A stretch of DNA of 64,000 nucleotides. Source: Exiguobacterium acetylicum. GTDB taxonomy: Bacteria; Bacillota; Bacilli; Exiguobacteriales; Exiguobacteriaceae. The stretch spans positions 1,018,001 to 1,082,000 of the forward strand of contig NZ_CP081878.1 in NCBI RefSeq assembly GCF_022170825.1. Reading direction: 5' to 3'. A program made the position numbers and the translations under genes. Numbering within the stretch: position 1 is the stretch's first letter; every line of letters begins with the position of its first letter. Below the pieces are notes generated by a model. That model was not told where the DNA came from and ran no database searches. It worked only from the letters and a program-made list of their open reading frames with translations. Below, piece after piece: positions 1 through 8,988 of the stretch.

Positions 1-770
1 TGCCAGCTGTTGAAAAAGGACAAGAGATGCCAATTAAAAGCTGTCGTCTGCTCGAGAAACAAACGGAGCCACCGAAACGCTACACGGAAGGGACACTGAT
101 CCTCGGCATGAAGACAGCTGGTAAGTTGCTAGAGGATGAACTGCAAGCAATCATGAAGGAAGTCGAAGGGCTTGGAACGGAAGCGACCCGTGCTGGGATC
201 ATCGATGGATTAAAACGACGTGAGTATATCAAACTCGTCAAAAAAGAGATTCATCCGACACCAAAAGGTCGAATATTGATCGATGCCGTGACGGGAAGCA
301 TCCTTGCCTCACCGGAAATGACAGCGAAGTGGGAGAGCCGTCTTGAACAGATTGGAAAAGGCGAAGCATCTGCCGCCCAGTTCATTGAACAGGCGAAAAA
401 ATTGTCGGAGCATCTCGTCGTCGATGCGAAACAACGGATCGAGCAACTCGCTGTTGATCCAACGCAAGTTAAAAGCAAGTCACCGCGGGGAGCGACGAAT
501 CGCCCGGTCGGTCCATGTCCACTGTGCCAGTCAGCAGTGCTTGATCGTGGGAAGTTTTATGGCTGTAGTGGCTATCAAAAAAACAACTGTGGTTTTACAT
601 TACCGAAAACAATTCTAGGTGCCCGATTGACACAAACGGAAGTTAAAAAAGTACTCGTTGGTCAGAAGACGAAGCCGCTCGAGATGAAAAAGAATGCGCG
701 TCAGTTCAAGGCGATGCTCTATCTCGAACGCGATCAATTAAAATTCGAATTTACGAAAGGGGAAGACTGA
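1..770 (+). CDS. topB: DNA topoisomerase III, C-terminal part (5' truncated)
   Basis: This is the 3' end of a type IA topoisomerase gene; the reading frame is open from base 3, so the gene begins before the window. The visible part holds the end of the topoisomerase core: a segment with GLGTEATRAGIIDGL, typical of TopB, then a helical region. Near the C-terminus is a cysteine cluster (CPLC, then two further cysteines about 12 and 21 residues on) like the zinc-binding tail of these enzymes. TopB relaxes and decatenates negatively supercoiled DNA through a transient single-strand break; the active-site tyrosine domain is outside the window. Its stop overlaps the next start by one base. Confidence 0.85.
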   Translation, partial: PAVEKGQEMPIKSCRLLEKQTEPPKRYTEGTLILGMKTAGKLLEDELQAIMKEVEGLGTEATRAGIIDGLKRREYIKLVKKEIHPTPKGRILIDAVTGSILASPEMTAKWESRLEQIGKGEASAAQFIEQAKKLSEHLVVDAKQRIEQLAVDPTQVKSKSPRGATNRPVGPCPLCQSAVLDRGKFYGCSGYQKNNCGFTLPKTILGARLTQTEVKKVLVGQKTKPLEMKKNARQFKAMLYLERDQLKFEFTKGED

Positions 771-1186
771 TGCAATACGAACTGATCCAAAATCAAACGT
801 TTCGTCCCGTCTTTGAAAGACTTTTGCAGGAAGGACGCCGCTTGACGGTCTGGTTTCCGGACCATATCGAAGTACAGTCGGCGGAAGGGCTCGTCGAAGA
901 AGCAGAAGAACTGTTCGGTGTGACAGCAGAAGTGATTGACGATCCACAATCGTTCGGTAAGCATATTTTACTTCCGTATTTGACGGAAGTCGAACACCGG
1001 GAAGATGGATTCATTCGCTACGAAGCTGAATTGACGGAAGAGTTACGTCACCTCGTGCGCGAATTGACGTTGCCGATGTTGACGGAAGGCGATTTCGAAG
1101 TGTTATATTCGTATCAAATCGAGACGGAGACAGAACGCTTTTACGTCGAAGATTGGTTTCAAGCGGAATTACAAAAAATTACCTAA
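770..1186 (+). CDS. Uncharacterised acidic protein downstream of topB
   Basis: A 138-residue, strongly acidic soluble protein I do not recognise. No signal peptide, membrane segment or known motif is visible. The ATG shares its A with the topB stop (TGATG), so the gene is probably translationally coupled to topB. That coupling is the only functional clue. A seven-base inverted repeat (GATGACG/CGTCATC at 1210-1236) lies just downstream without a T tract and may be a weak terminator. Confidence 0.7.
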   Translation: MQYELIQNQTFRPVFERLLQEGRRLTVWFPDHIEVQSAEGLVEEAEELFGVTAEVIDDPQSFGKHILLPYLTEVEHREDGFIRYEAELTEELRHLVRELTLPMLTEGDFEVLYSYQIETETERFYVEDWFQAELQKIT

Positions 1187-1261
1187 CGAGATGAAACTTT
1201 CTGGAATAAGATGACGTAGGACAAGTTATCGTCATCATCCTATTCAGTTGGAGGGTTCATC

Positions 1262-1714
1262 ATGTTCACACTAGCATTTTTGGGGGACGAGTTCGGAGAC
1301 GAAAGCCTTCTCACGATTGCCCCGCTCTTCATCAGTGTTGTCTTTTTTCTGCTCATTGGGTTCTTTATCTACGCCTTGATTTCAAATGCGTCAAAGGGAA
1401 TTTCAACGAAGTCAGTGACGACTCGATTGCGTGAGCATGCAGCGCGTCTTGTTAGTCCGGATGAATCGGATGCGCAGAATTACGTTGCTTACTTAGAAAC
1501 GTTGACGAGCTTTCCAATCGAAAAGACGAATCTCGAACCGTTACGGATTGCGACCGGTATCTTAAGGCTGGTTCAGGGGACGGATCAGATTTCCGAAACG
1601 ACTAAAAAACAAGTCGTCGCCCAGTACTTACGACTCGGCATCTTGGATGCGGATCATTTAGCGGACGAACAGCCCGTCCGGAGCCATAGTCATAGCCATC
1701 ACCATCATCATTAA
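1262..1714 (+). CDS. Small membrane protein with histidine-rich tail
   Basis: A 150-residue protein with one hydrophobic segment at about residues 19-41 and a cytoplasmic-looking remainder, ending in an alternating Ser/His then poly-His tail (HSHSHHHHH). A GGAGGG ribosome site sits six bases before the ATG and a good terminator follows. I do not recognise the family. The tail could bind Ni, Co or Zn; it is natural rather than a tag because the gene lies in ordinary chromosome and is followed by its own terminator. Confidence 0.65.
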   Translation: MFTLAFLGDEFGDESLLTIAPLFISVVFFLLIGFFIYALISNASKGISTKSVTTRLREHAARLVSPDESDAQNYVAYLETLTSFPIEKTNLEPLRIATGILRLVQGTDQISETTKKQVVAQYLRLGILDADHLADEQPVRSHSHSHHHHH

Positions 1715-1716
1715 AA

Positions 1717-1740
1717 AGAGTCCTGAGGGGCTCTTTTTTT
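1717..1740 (+). terminator. Intrinsic terminator after the His-tail gene
   Basis: Seven-pair stem AGAGTCC/GGGCTCT (one G-T pair) with a short loop, followed by a run of T. Confidence 0.8.
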
Positions 1741-1920
1741 GTAGAAACGGTCGAATTTTGACATCTAATTGTCATATACAACGATTTAGATTAAAGTTGT
1801 ATGAAAATGAAATCTTTTTGAGCAGAATACTGTGTATCGTCTGAAAAAAGTTTACAATGAATGGACGGGAATACCTTTATTGCTGGATATGGATAAAGGG
1901 AAAGGAGTTGAATTCCTCCA

Positions 1921-4476
1921 ATGAAAACATGGCTTAATCGAACGATTGGACGTCAAATCATGTCCGCGTTTTATGTGATTTTTTTGACACTGCTCTTAAC
2001 GACCGGTGGTGTATACCTATATACGAAACAACAGGTGGATGAATCACGACAAGAGTTGAAAATGTTAAATGAGCATCGCACTCGAGCGACCGATTTATAT
2101 GAGTCTTGGCAAAGCATGCAATATGAAATGCGTGGATTCGTCTTACTTGGGGACGAAGAGATGCTAAAAGAAATCGAAAAAAAGAAGAACGGTATCAATC
2201 AACAGACGACCTGGTTTGAGCGGAACGCTCGTTTTCCAGAAGAACAACAGTATGCAACGGATGCACGGGAGCTTTATACTGCCTATACGCAACGGGTCAT
2301 GCCAAGTCTCGTCAACTATGTCGCGGCAAAAAAAGATGGAAAGGTGACGGAACCATTTTTGAAGATGCCGACACTTGGTAAAGTCACGAAATCAAAAGCA
2401 CTCGATCCAAAGCGGAAGTTCAACATCAAAACGAAAAGTGCAGCCGATATGAGTTCAAGTATCGTTGATATGGAGACGGTCTTTACGAAGTATCGCAATT
2501 CCTTAAATGATCAGGAGACGGCAGCACAAGAACGACTTGGTAAACAAGTCAACTCATCGCAAATTCTCGGAGCGGTCAACATTGCGATTCTCTTGTTGAT
2601 CACACTTGTCTTCGTCCGACCGTTCGTCCGTCGCTTGACACGCCAGTTGCGTCAATTGAACCGCGAAAGTGGACGACTCGCTAATGGTGAGGATGCAACA
2701 CCAATCGTCATTACGAACCGTCAAGATGAGATTGGTGAATTGACGACGACATTTAACCAGATGGCAGCCGCCATCTCGGGTCAAAAATACCAACTCGTCT
2801 CAAGTAATGATGAACTGCAAAGTCAGCAGGAAGAATTGATTGCCCAGCAAGAAGAACTGCAATCGCAACAGGAAGAACTCGAGGAAGCGCTCGATATCAC
2901 GTTACGTAACGAGACGCATTTGCGTTATCGAAATGAGTTGACGGAGACGCTTGCTTCGCGTGAAACGTTGACGGCGTACCCAGCGATCATCGAAAAATTG
3001 ATTACGATCACGGATGCTGAACTTGGGGCGATCGTTTTCTTAGAGCAAGATCGTTATACGGATATCGTCTCGTACGGAATGACAACAGCGCAAGAGCATC
3101 AGTTGTTGCATGCCTCGACATCGTTACTTGAACGCGCTCGCATGAACAAACGTGCTGTACGCTCGAGTAAACAAGTCGCAAGTCATCATCCACTTCCGTA
3201 TCCGTACACGATGTATGAAATCGTCGTACCGGTCATGGACCCAGCGACAAATACGATGATTGCGAGTATCTATCTCGTTCGTTACCGAGATGCCTTCACG
3301 GAAGACCAGACGAACGAAATTTGGTCATTCTCTCGTCAATTAGCACTCTCCTTGCTACGGATGCGTGTCTTTGAGGAAGTCGAACGAGAGCGCGAAAAAA
3401 CGTCAAAACTCCTCCACTCGATTCGAGAGGCTGTCATTTATATCGAAGGGGAAACGATCTTTGCGAACAAACCGTTGCTCGCGTTGTTCCATCACCCGGC
3501 ACACGATCAAGTGGCAGATGAGGGACTGATGACGCTTGATGTTAAAATCGAAGAGCTAGCGGTGCAGGTCGATCAACACGAGGAGTTCCTCGCCTATATG
3601 GATCAGGTATGCAGTCAGGAAATTCCGACAGAAAGCTTATCGTTGTCCTTGAATAAAGAAGAACGATTCATTACGTTATATGCAGAAGAAATTCATTATG
3701 GCGGTTGTTTCCGCGGCACGATGCTTGTCTTACGTGACGTGACGGCAGAGACCGCAATCGACCGGATGAAATCGGAATTTGTCTCGACCGTATCACACGA
3801 ATTGCGGACACCACTTGCGTCAATATACGGTTATACAGAATTGATGCTTGCACGAGACGTCCAGGAATCAAAACGTCAGCGGTATCTCGAAACGATTCAT
3901 GCGGAAACCGAACGGTTGACGAATCTCGTCAATGACTTCTTAGACGTACAGCGGATGGAATCAAGTCAGCAACAATATGACTTTAAGCCGCTTGATTTGA
4001 TAAAAGTCATTCAGGAGACGGTCGAGTTCCATACGGCTTCAGCAAAAGATCATGAGCTTGTCCTTGATTTCGAAGAAACGACGACAGGTCGGATTCATGC
4101 CGATGAACAAAAGATGCGCCAATTGTTCACGAATCTAATCAACAATGCGATCAAGTATTCGCCTGATGGTGGTCAGATCACGATTACGATGCGTCAAGTC
4201 GAAGATCGCGTCCAGTTGAAGATCGAAGACGAAGGCATTGGGATTCCGCGTCATGCGTTACCACAACTGTTCAGTAAGTTTTATCGTGTCGACAATTCCG
4301 ATAGTCGAAAAATCGGCGGAACGGGTCTTGGTCTCGCGATTTGTCAAGAAATCGTTCGTTCACACGAAGGGATGATTCATGTCGAATCAACAGAAGGGGT
4401 CGGTTCGGCGTTTATCGTTGAACTGCCGATCGTCCAGTCTGTCGTCCCGGTTACGGAATCGGTTGATGAATGTTAA
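1921..4476 (+). CDS. Membrane sensor histidine kinase (CHASE3-HAMP-GAF-PAS-HisKA-HATPase)
   Basis: 851 residues. Order: TM1 about 13-34; extracellular CHASE3-like helical domain about 40-205; TM2 about 214-233; HAMP about 234-287; a coiled coil with three QQEEL heptads at 302-320; a GAF-like domain about 335-480; a PAS-like stretch about 495-610; HisKA with phospho-accepting His626 (VSHELRTPLASI); then HATPase with its N box (NLINNAIKYSPDG), DEGIGIP and GTGLGL. It should autophosphorylate at His626 and pass phosphate to a response regulator. No response regulator gene is adjacent, so it is an orphan kinase here. A terminator follows directly. Confidence 0.9.
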   Translation: MKTWLNRTIGRQIMSAFYVIFLTLLLTTGGVYLYTKQQVDESRQELKMLNEHRTRATDLYESWQSMQYEMRGFVLLGDEEMLKEIEKKKNGINQQTTWFERNARFPEEQQYATDARELYTAYTQRVMPSLVNYVAAKKDGKVTEPFLKMPTLGKVTKSKALDPKRKFNIKTKSAADMSSSIVDMETVFTKYRNSLNDQETAAQERLGKQVNSSQILGAVNIAILLLITLVFVRPFVRRLTRQLRQLNRESGRLANGEDATPIVITNRQDEIGELTTTFNQMAAAISGQKYQLVSSNDELQSQQEELIAQQEELQSQQEELEEALDITLRNETHLRYRNELTETLASRETLTAYPAIIEKLITITDAELGAIVFLEQDRYTDIVSYGMTTAQEHQLLHASTSLLERARMNKRAVRSSKQVASHHPLPYPYTMYEIVVPVMDPATNTMIASIYLVRYRDAFTEDQTNEIWSFSRQLALSLLRMRVFEEVEREREKTSKLLHSIREAVIYIEGETIFANKPLLALFHHPAHDQVADEGLMTLDVKIEELAVQVDQHEEFLAYMDQVCSQEIPTESLSLSLNKEERFITLYAEEIHYGGCFRGTMLVLRDVTAETAIDRMKSEFVSTVSHELRTPLASIYGYTELMLARDVQESKRQRYLETIHAETERLTNLVNDFLDVQRMESSQQQYDFKPLDLIKVIQETVEFHTASAKDHELVLDFEETTTGRIHADEQKMRQLFTNLINNAIKYSPDGGQITITMRQVEDRVQLKIEDEGIGIPRHALPQLFSKFYRVDNSDSRKIGGTGLGLAICQEIVRSHEGMIHVESTEGVGSAFIVELPIVQSVVPVTESVDEC

Positions 4477-4483
4477 TGTCAAA

Positions 4484-4521
4484 AGCGTCCTTTGGTTTTT
4501 TCAACCAAAGGGCGTTTTTTT
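4484..4521 (+). terminator. Intrinsic terminator after the histidine kinase
   Basis: A 12-pair stem (CGTCCTTTGGTT/AACCAAAGGGCG, one wobble) followed by seven T. Confidence 0.9.
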
Positions 4522-4669
4522 GTTGGTTTCATCTACGAAACGGGAATCGAGTTATATAAAGAAGAAAGGAAGTGAGGAGATGCGGCGAAGCAGATGGCCT
4601 TGTTAAGTCCGGCGATCAATCATTCTTTGGATACTCATTGAAAGTAGTAGTGCGTTCATTCCGGCTTAT

Positions 4670-5731
4670 GTGATTGAGCGGTTCTACTGGGAAGCACGCG
4701 GTATGAGTATTGCCGACGTCGTCATTGCTGAGATCGTTTTTGCTTGGGTGATGTTAATTTGTGAGGTGCCGTTTGGTCTATTATCGGATCGATGGGGCAG
4801 AAAACCATTCATTTTAGCTGGGTTCGTGTGCGAGTGGTTATCGTTCACGGTGCTGCTTGAAGCATACTCACTAGCTGCTTTCCTTTTAGCGATGGTACTT
4901 GCCGGAATTGGTGGCGCAGCACTCAGTGGAGCGCTTGAAGCCCACGTCTATGAAACATTGCGGATGCATAGAATAGAGGAGCGTTTTGAGACAGTGTGGC
5001 GAATGCTCTCAATTAGTGGTTTGCTTACGGCGGGACTTGCAGCACTTGTCGGTAGTTATGCTGTCCGATTCGTCGACTTGATCTGGCATTATCAAGTATC
5101 CTGGTGGGTCTTACTCGGAACGGTGCTGTTGACGTTTTCTTTGAAAGAAGCTCCTCGGGTAACGGGTGACGAGTCTCGCCCGCTTCTGACGTTGCTCAAA
5201 GGATTGTCAATCCGGCGCGTATATGTTCGAGTCCTTTGTCTCGTCCTGTTGTACGGGGCAACGATTGATTTCGTCGATGAGTTTTGGCAACTTTATTTGC
5301 GTGACCAGTCGATACCGATGATCTATATGGGGCTCGTCTTCGTGTTGTTTCAAATCATGCAGGCAATCGGTGCGTCCATGTCACAGTTTCAGTCACCTGT
5401 CGGATGGGCGATGCTCTATATCGTGTGCCTTGTTGGATTGTCGGTGGCGTCACCACTCATCAGCATCGGGTTACTCGGTCTGTTGTACTTGTGTTACGGA
5501 TGGGCGGAGCCATATGTGACGACAATCATTCAAGAGGTAGCACCAGAAAATGGACGCGCAACGTTTGCGTCGCTGATCTCGGTCATCGAACGTGTATCTG
5601 TTCTTGGGACCGGAATGTTATTTGTCCTGATCGAACGTACTTTCTCGCTTCAGATGACGTATGCTGCACTAGGGTTCGTCGCGCTTATGTTTCTCATAAT
5701 GTATGATATGACGCGAACGCGTCGGAACTGA
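4670..5731 (+). CDS. MFS transporter with N-terminus cut by an in-frame stop (possible pseudogene)
   Basis: The frame open from GTG 4670 gives 353 residues of a major facilitator transporter, including the loop 2-3 motif GLLSDRWGRKP and about 10-11 hydrophobic helices. The best ribosome site (GGAAGTGAGGAG) stands before ATG 4580 in the same frame. From there translation gives eight codons, a TAA at 4604, then an open frame reading IILWILIESSSAFIPAYV, an obvious first membrane helix, straight into the annotated part. So the intact gene probably began at 4580 and a nonsense codon now splits it. A start at GTG 4670 would lose most of TM1 and has no ribosome site. Substrate unknown. Confidence 0.65.
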   Translation: MIERFYWEARGMSIADVVIAEIVFAWVMLICEVPFGLLSDRWGRKPFILAGFVCEWLSFTVLLEAYSLAAFLLAMVLAGIGGAALSGALEAHVYETLRMHRIEERFETVWRMLSISGLLTAGLAALVGSYAVRFVDLIWHYQVSWWVLLGTVLLTFSLKEAPRVTGDESRPLLTLLKGLSIRRVYVRVLCLVLLYGATIDFVDEFWQLYLRDQSIPMIYMGLVFVLFQIMQAIGASMSQFQSPVGWAMLYIVCLVGLSVASPLISIGLLGLLYLCYGWAEPYVTTIIQEVAPENGRATFASLISVIERVSVLGTGMLFVLIERTFSLQMTYAALGFVALMFLIMYDMTRTRRN

Positions 5732-5737
5732 ATCAAA

Positions 5738-5774
5738 AAGAAGGACAAAGGTGCGGGTGACCTTTGTCCTTCTT
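5738..5774. terminator. Bidirectional terminator between convergent MFS genes
   Basis: A perfect 15-pair stem (AAGAAGGACAAAGGT and its complement) with a seven-base loop. The minus-strand reading is followed by TTTTT, the plus reading only by mixed bases, so it serves the minus gene best. Confidence 0.85.
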
Positions 5775-5783
5775 GCGTAATGA

Positions 5784-6956
5784 TTACGATACTTGTTGTT
5801 GTGTTACGATTGAACGTTTTAATAACTGGCGAGCTGGTTGCCACATCAACAAGGAGAGGAAACCTGCAAGCGCATAGACGAGTTCGATCGCAAACAGATC
5901 AGCGAGCCAGCCGAACAATAAACTGCCGAGACAGAAACAGAGTGCATAAACGGTTTGTTGCACGCTGTAGACATACGGTAACCGTTCGAGTGATGTCGTC
6001 GTTTGCAACAACGTATTCAGCTCGATCGCCCGGACTTGACTGGCGAAGCCTTGGAATAGGCAGGCGATCACGGCAAGCGTGACGATTGGAGCGAAGGCGA
6101 ACAAGAAGGTCGCAGCAATCGAGAAGCCGATGCTGCGATAAAGCAACGAGCGCGTTCCGCGACGACGTAACATCAAGTAACTGCCGGCAATCATACTCAG
6201 CAGATAAAAGGCGTTTAGAATACCCCACCAGCGTTCTGATAACTGGAAATGGGTATCAATGTAGACGAGGAACAATGCAGAAATCCAGGCGGTACTGACG
6301 AATGCATCGATTCCGACGAGGTACGTGTTGGCTTTCGCGAAAGGATGCGATCGTGTATAGCGAATACTCGACCGGAAGGAGACGTCTTCTCCTTCCATCG
6401 AAGGGTCGGATAGAGAGCGGACGCTTCGATAGAACAGATAGCTGATGAGACTGGCACCTAAAAACAGGCCTGCTGAGACGGACAAGACGGAAAGTGGTGA
6501 TAACAGACTGACGAGAATGGCACCGAGCGGCCACATGATGAGCTGAATCACTTGATTCGAACCTTGTACGAGACTGTTAGCTTTCTGGACGTCCTGACAT
6601 AGTCGAGGGATGAAAGCACTCTCGATCGGACGAGCAAATCCGTCGAAGAAGGCGATACAACCAACGAGCGCAAGAACGAGTGGTAGTGGTAAATCAAGTC
6701 CCCAGATGATGCCTAATAGAATCGTCTTGAGGAGTTGACTACTAAACAACAAAGATGCGTGTGGGACTCGTTGAGCGACTTTAGCGAATAAGAAGCCGCT
6801 TCCTGTCATCCCTGCTGTGACGAGAACAGGAAACAGGGCAGCGAGACTCGCTTGCCCTGTCGTTTGATAAATCATCGCGATCAGGGAGACGATATAGAGC
6901 GCATCTCCCGCATTCGCAATCCATTGACTGACCAATAAAAGCGTAAACCGGTTCAT
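5784..6956 (-). CDS. MFS transporter
   Basis: A 390-residue protein with about 12 hydrophobic helices, starting MNRFTLLLVSQWIANAGDALY, a common beginning in the MFS drug/siderophore exporter branch (MFS_3, EntS-like). A GGAGG site lies eight bases before the ATG. It is monocistronic, converging on the preceding MFS gene with a shared terminator. The start codon and upstream leader lie in an 11-bp perfect inverted repeat (6953-7010), which suggests control of translation. Substrate cannot be read from the sequence. Confidence 0.85.
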   Translation of the reverse strand: MNRFTLLLVSQWIANAGDALYIVSLIAMIYQTTGQASLAALFPVLVTAGMTGSGFLFAKVAQRVPHASLLFSSQLLKTILLGIIWGLDLPLPLVLALVGCIAFFDGFARPIESAFIPRLCQDVQKANSLVQGSNQVIQLIMWPLGAILVSLLSPLSVLSVSAGLFLGASLISYLFYRSVRSLSDPSMEGEDVSFRSSIRYTRSHPFAKANTYLVGIDAFVSTAWISALFLVYIDTHFQLSERWWGILNAFYLLSMIAGSYLMLRRRGTRSLLYRSIGFSIAATFLFAFAPIVTLAVIACLFQGFASQVRAIELNTLLQTTTSLERLPYVYSVQQTVYALCFCLGSLLFGWLADLFAIELVYALAGFLSLLMWQPARQLLKRSIVTQQQVS

Positions 6957-7010
6957 TCTGAATGACCTCCATATCGTACGTATTTAGTTAGGAGTGAGAA
7001 TTCAGAATGA
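6953..7010 (-). promoter_or_regulatory. 11-bp inverted repeat covering the MFS start codon and its leader
   Basis: TCATTCTGAAT at 6953-6963 and its exact complement at 7000-7010, 36 bases apart. In the minus-strand mRNA the 3' arm includes the ATG and lies just after the GGAGG site, so pairing would hide the start codon. It could instead be a two-half DNA operator. Confidence 0.5.
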
Positions 7011-7070
7011 TTTACATCGGACGCCCTCATTTCATGTTTTTTTCTAGTGTAAGAGGAAAAAAATGGATTG

Positions 7071-8099
7071 TCAATCAGAATCGCGATGAGTTTTCAGTGC
7101 AACGGGTGTAAAGGGATCAACCATCGACGTCGCGGCTGCTTCGTCTTGAGCACGGGATGCCGATAGCGTGATTGGTTTTAGTTGCTGGCGGAAGCGGAAG
7201 GCTCGTTCAAGTCGACTCATGAATAGATTGCTGAAAAAGACGACTAATGCTAGTCCAATGAGCGGAACGAGGAACATATGATTGAGCCAAGACGTCGCCG
7301 AAAACTGGTTGAAGTAATAGCCGAACATCGACGACCATTCAAAAATCGTTGGAGCAGTTCCTACATGTAAATTAACTGTTCCGGCAAAGAAAATATCAAA
7401 GAGTGATAAGTGAACGAGTAACATCAACGTTTGGATGAACTGTTGCATGAAAACGATTGTCAACGTGGGAACAAGATGTGGCCAAATGTGACGTCTGAAC
7501 CGATGCCATGGACTGCCACCAAGCGTCTGGGCAACAATCATGAATTCTTGACTAAGCAACTGACGGGTCTCAGCAATCAGATAAAGCGATAAAGCAGGAA
7601 GACCGAGCAAAATCAAGATAGTTAATTCAAACGACACGCGGTCGAATAACGATGGAATCGCAGTCGAATCAAAGAACGTGAGTGATGGAAGCAAAATTAA
7701 CAAAGCGACAAGAGAGAGCGGTAAGACTAAAAATCCATCAAGAACAAGTTTTAAGTATCGATTGACGCGAGCACTTCGGAAAGCTAACGGAATCGCAATA
7801 ATTAGCGAAAGAAGCATTCGACCGAGAGCGACAATCATACAAATACCGACCGTCCATTTGAACCCTTCGATCATCAATTGAAAGAGATCATAGCCGGATC
7901 GATCCGTACCAAGCCATTGATCACTTGAAGGTTCTAAAGGAGACGTTGCAAGAAACGTACCGTCTTCAGCATACCGGTTCGAGATTTGATCGACTTGACC
8001 GTCACGGAAAATCGTATTTCCAAAACTAAGGAGTAGTAAACCGGTGAGTAAAAATAAACATAGCCAGAAGACAGGATCTCGCATCAAGGTGCGGCGCAT
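7071..8099 (-). CDS. ABC transporter permease, DppC/OppC type
   Basis: About 342 residues from ATG 8099, with an N-terminal helix, a periplasmic loop with QWLGTDRSGYDLF (typical of DppC-like permeases, LGTDxxGRD) and five further helices containing the EAA-like loop. The start at 8099 is preferred to the upstream in-frame ATG because AAAGGAGGG lies just before it and the ATG overlaps the previous stop as TGATG. It should pair with the upstream permease to form the channel of a peptide/nickel-type importer. No ATPase or binding-protein gene is in the operon. The last gene of the operon. Confidence 0.85.
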   Translation of the reverse strand: MRRTLMRDPVFWLCLFLLTGLLLLSFGNTIFRDGQVDQISNRYAEDGTFLATSPLEPSSDQWLGTDRSGYDLFQLMIEGFKWTVGICMIVALGRMLLSLIIAIPLAFRSARVNRYLKLVLDGFLVLPLSLVALLILLPSLTFFDSTAIPSLFDRVSFELTILILLGLPALSLYLIAETRQLLSQEFMIVAQTLGGSPWHRFRRHIWPHLVPTLTIVFMQQFIQTLMLLVHLSLFDIFFAGTVNLHVGTAPTIFEWSSMFGYYFNQFSATSWLNHMFLVPLIGLALVVFFSNLFMSRLERAFRFRQQLKPITLSASRAQDEAAATSMVDPFTPVALKTHRDSD

Positions 8100-8959
8100 C
8101 AAATCCCTCCTTTCCAGGCGTTCGGAATCAGCCATTCCGCCAACAAATCAATAACAAAAATCGGTAAATAGATGAGGAACAAGATGACCATCAAAATCGG
8201 CATTTGTCCATTATAAAAGACGAATCGGAACATGCCTTGTACTTCGAACGTGTACTCAATGATCACTAAGCTCGATAAAACGGTAATGATGTTTGCTCGG
8301 AAAAACAGATAAAATCGATAAATCATCGTCGGGATTAAGTGTTTCCAGAAAAGAGCGGCAGGACGAATGCCTTTTGCCCGTGCTAGTTCTAGGAATGGGG
8401 CGGCTTCTTGTTCAAGTACTTGAGTCGTCAACCATTTGATGAAGAAGAACAGTGTTGTCAACGTTAGCGTAAGAATCGGTAAAAAACGAATGTACTCAGC
8501 ATAGGATCCCGCAATTTCAATTTTGTCATACCCGGTCGTTTTAAACAGATAGAGGACAAGGAATTGTGAAAGAATGATCCAGAACAAGTCCGGAACCATC
8601 TCAAGCGTTCGTGTCGTCTGCTTCAGCATCATGCGCGTTTTTCTGCCACTTCGATAAAACAAATAAACGTATAAAATCGCACACACAGCGGAGACCAGCA
8701 TAGCTGTCGTGAAGATGATCAACGTCTCTTTAATAAAAGGACTGATGGTAGGAAGCAACAAGAATTCTTTTTGAGCGGTCACGTTGAAATAGGTAATTTC
8801 ATCAAGTTTCGTTAATTGAGCAAATTGCTGCTTGAGACCTTCCCAGTAGCTTGCTGGATTGAATTTCATTTGGGCGACGAGCGCCGGAAGGGCGCTGATC
8901 GCAATCAAGACAAAAAATGCCACGATGAGCTGCATCGATTTTCGGGCGATAAATACCAT
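8099..8959 (-). CDS. ABC transporter permease, DppB/OppB type
   Basis: About 286 residues with six hydrophobic helices and the cytoplasmic loop FLELARAKGIRPAALFWKHLIP, the EAA motif of DppB-family permeases. The frame extends upstream to a TTG at 8992 overlapping the DUF58 stop, but ATG 8959 has an AAAGGAG 11 bases before it, so I favour 8959. The stop overlaps the next permease start (TGATG), implying coupled production of a heterodimer. The large external loop after TM1 is longer than in a minimal permease. Partner ATPases must be encoded elsewhere, if they exist. Confidence 0.85.
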   Translation of the reverse strand: MVFIARKSMQLIVAFFVLIAISALPALVAQMKFNPASYWEGLKQQFAQLTKLDEITYFNVTAQKEFLLLPTISPFIKETLIIFTTAMLVSAVCAILYVYLFYRSGRKTRMMLKQTTRTLEMVPDLFWIILSQFLVLYLFKTTGYDKIEIAGSYAEYIRFLPILTLTLTTLFFFIKWLTTQVLEQEAAPFLELARAKGIRPAALFWKHLIPTMIYRFYLFFRANIITVLSSLVIIEYTFEVQGMFRFVFYNGQMPILMVILFLIYLPIFVIDLLAEWLIPNAWKGGI

Positions 8960-8988
8960 GAAATGAGAAACTCCTTTCTTTTGGATCC

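Noticed and set aside
1681-1714. Poly-histidine tail as an engineered tag
   Set aside because: It alternates Ser/His, lies in native context and is followed by a native terminator.
2806-2890. Apparent tandem DNA repeat in the histidine kinase gene
   Set aside because: The repeats are heptads (QQEEL) of a coding coiled coil, and the codons differ between units.
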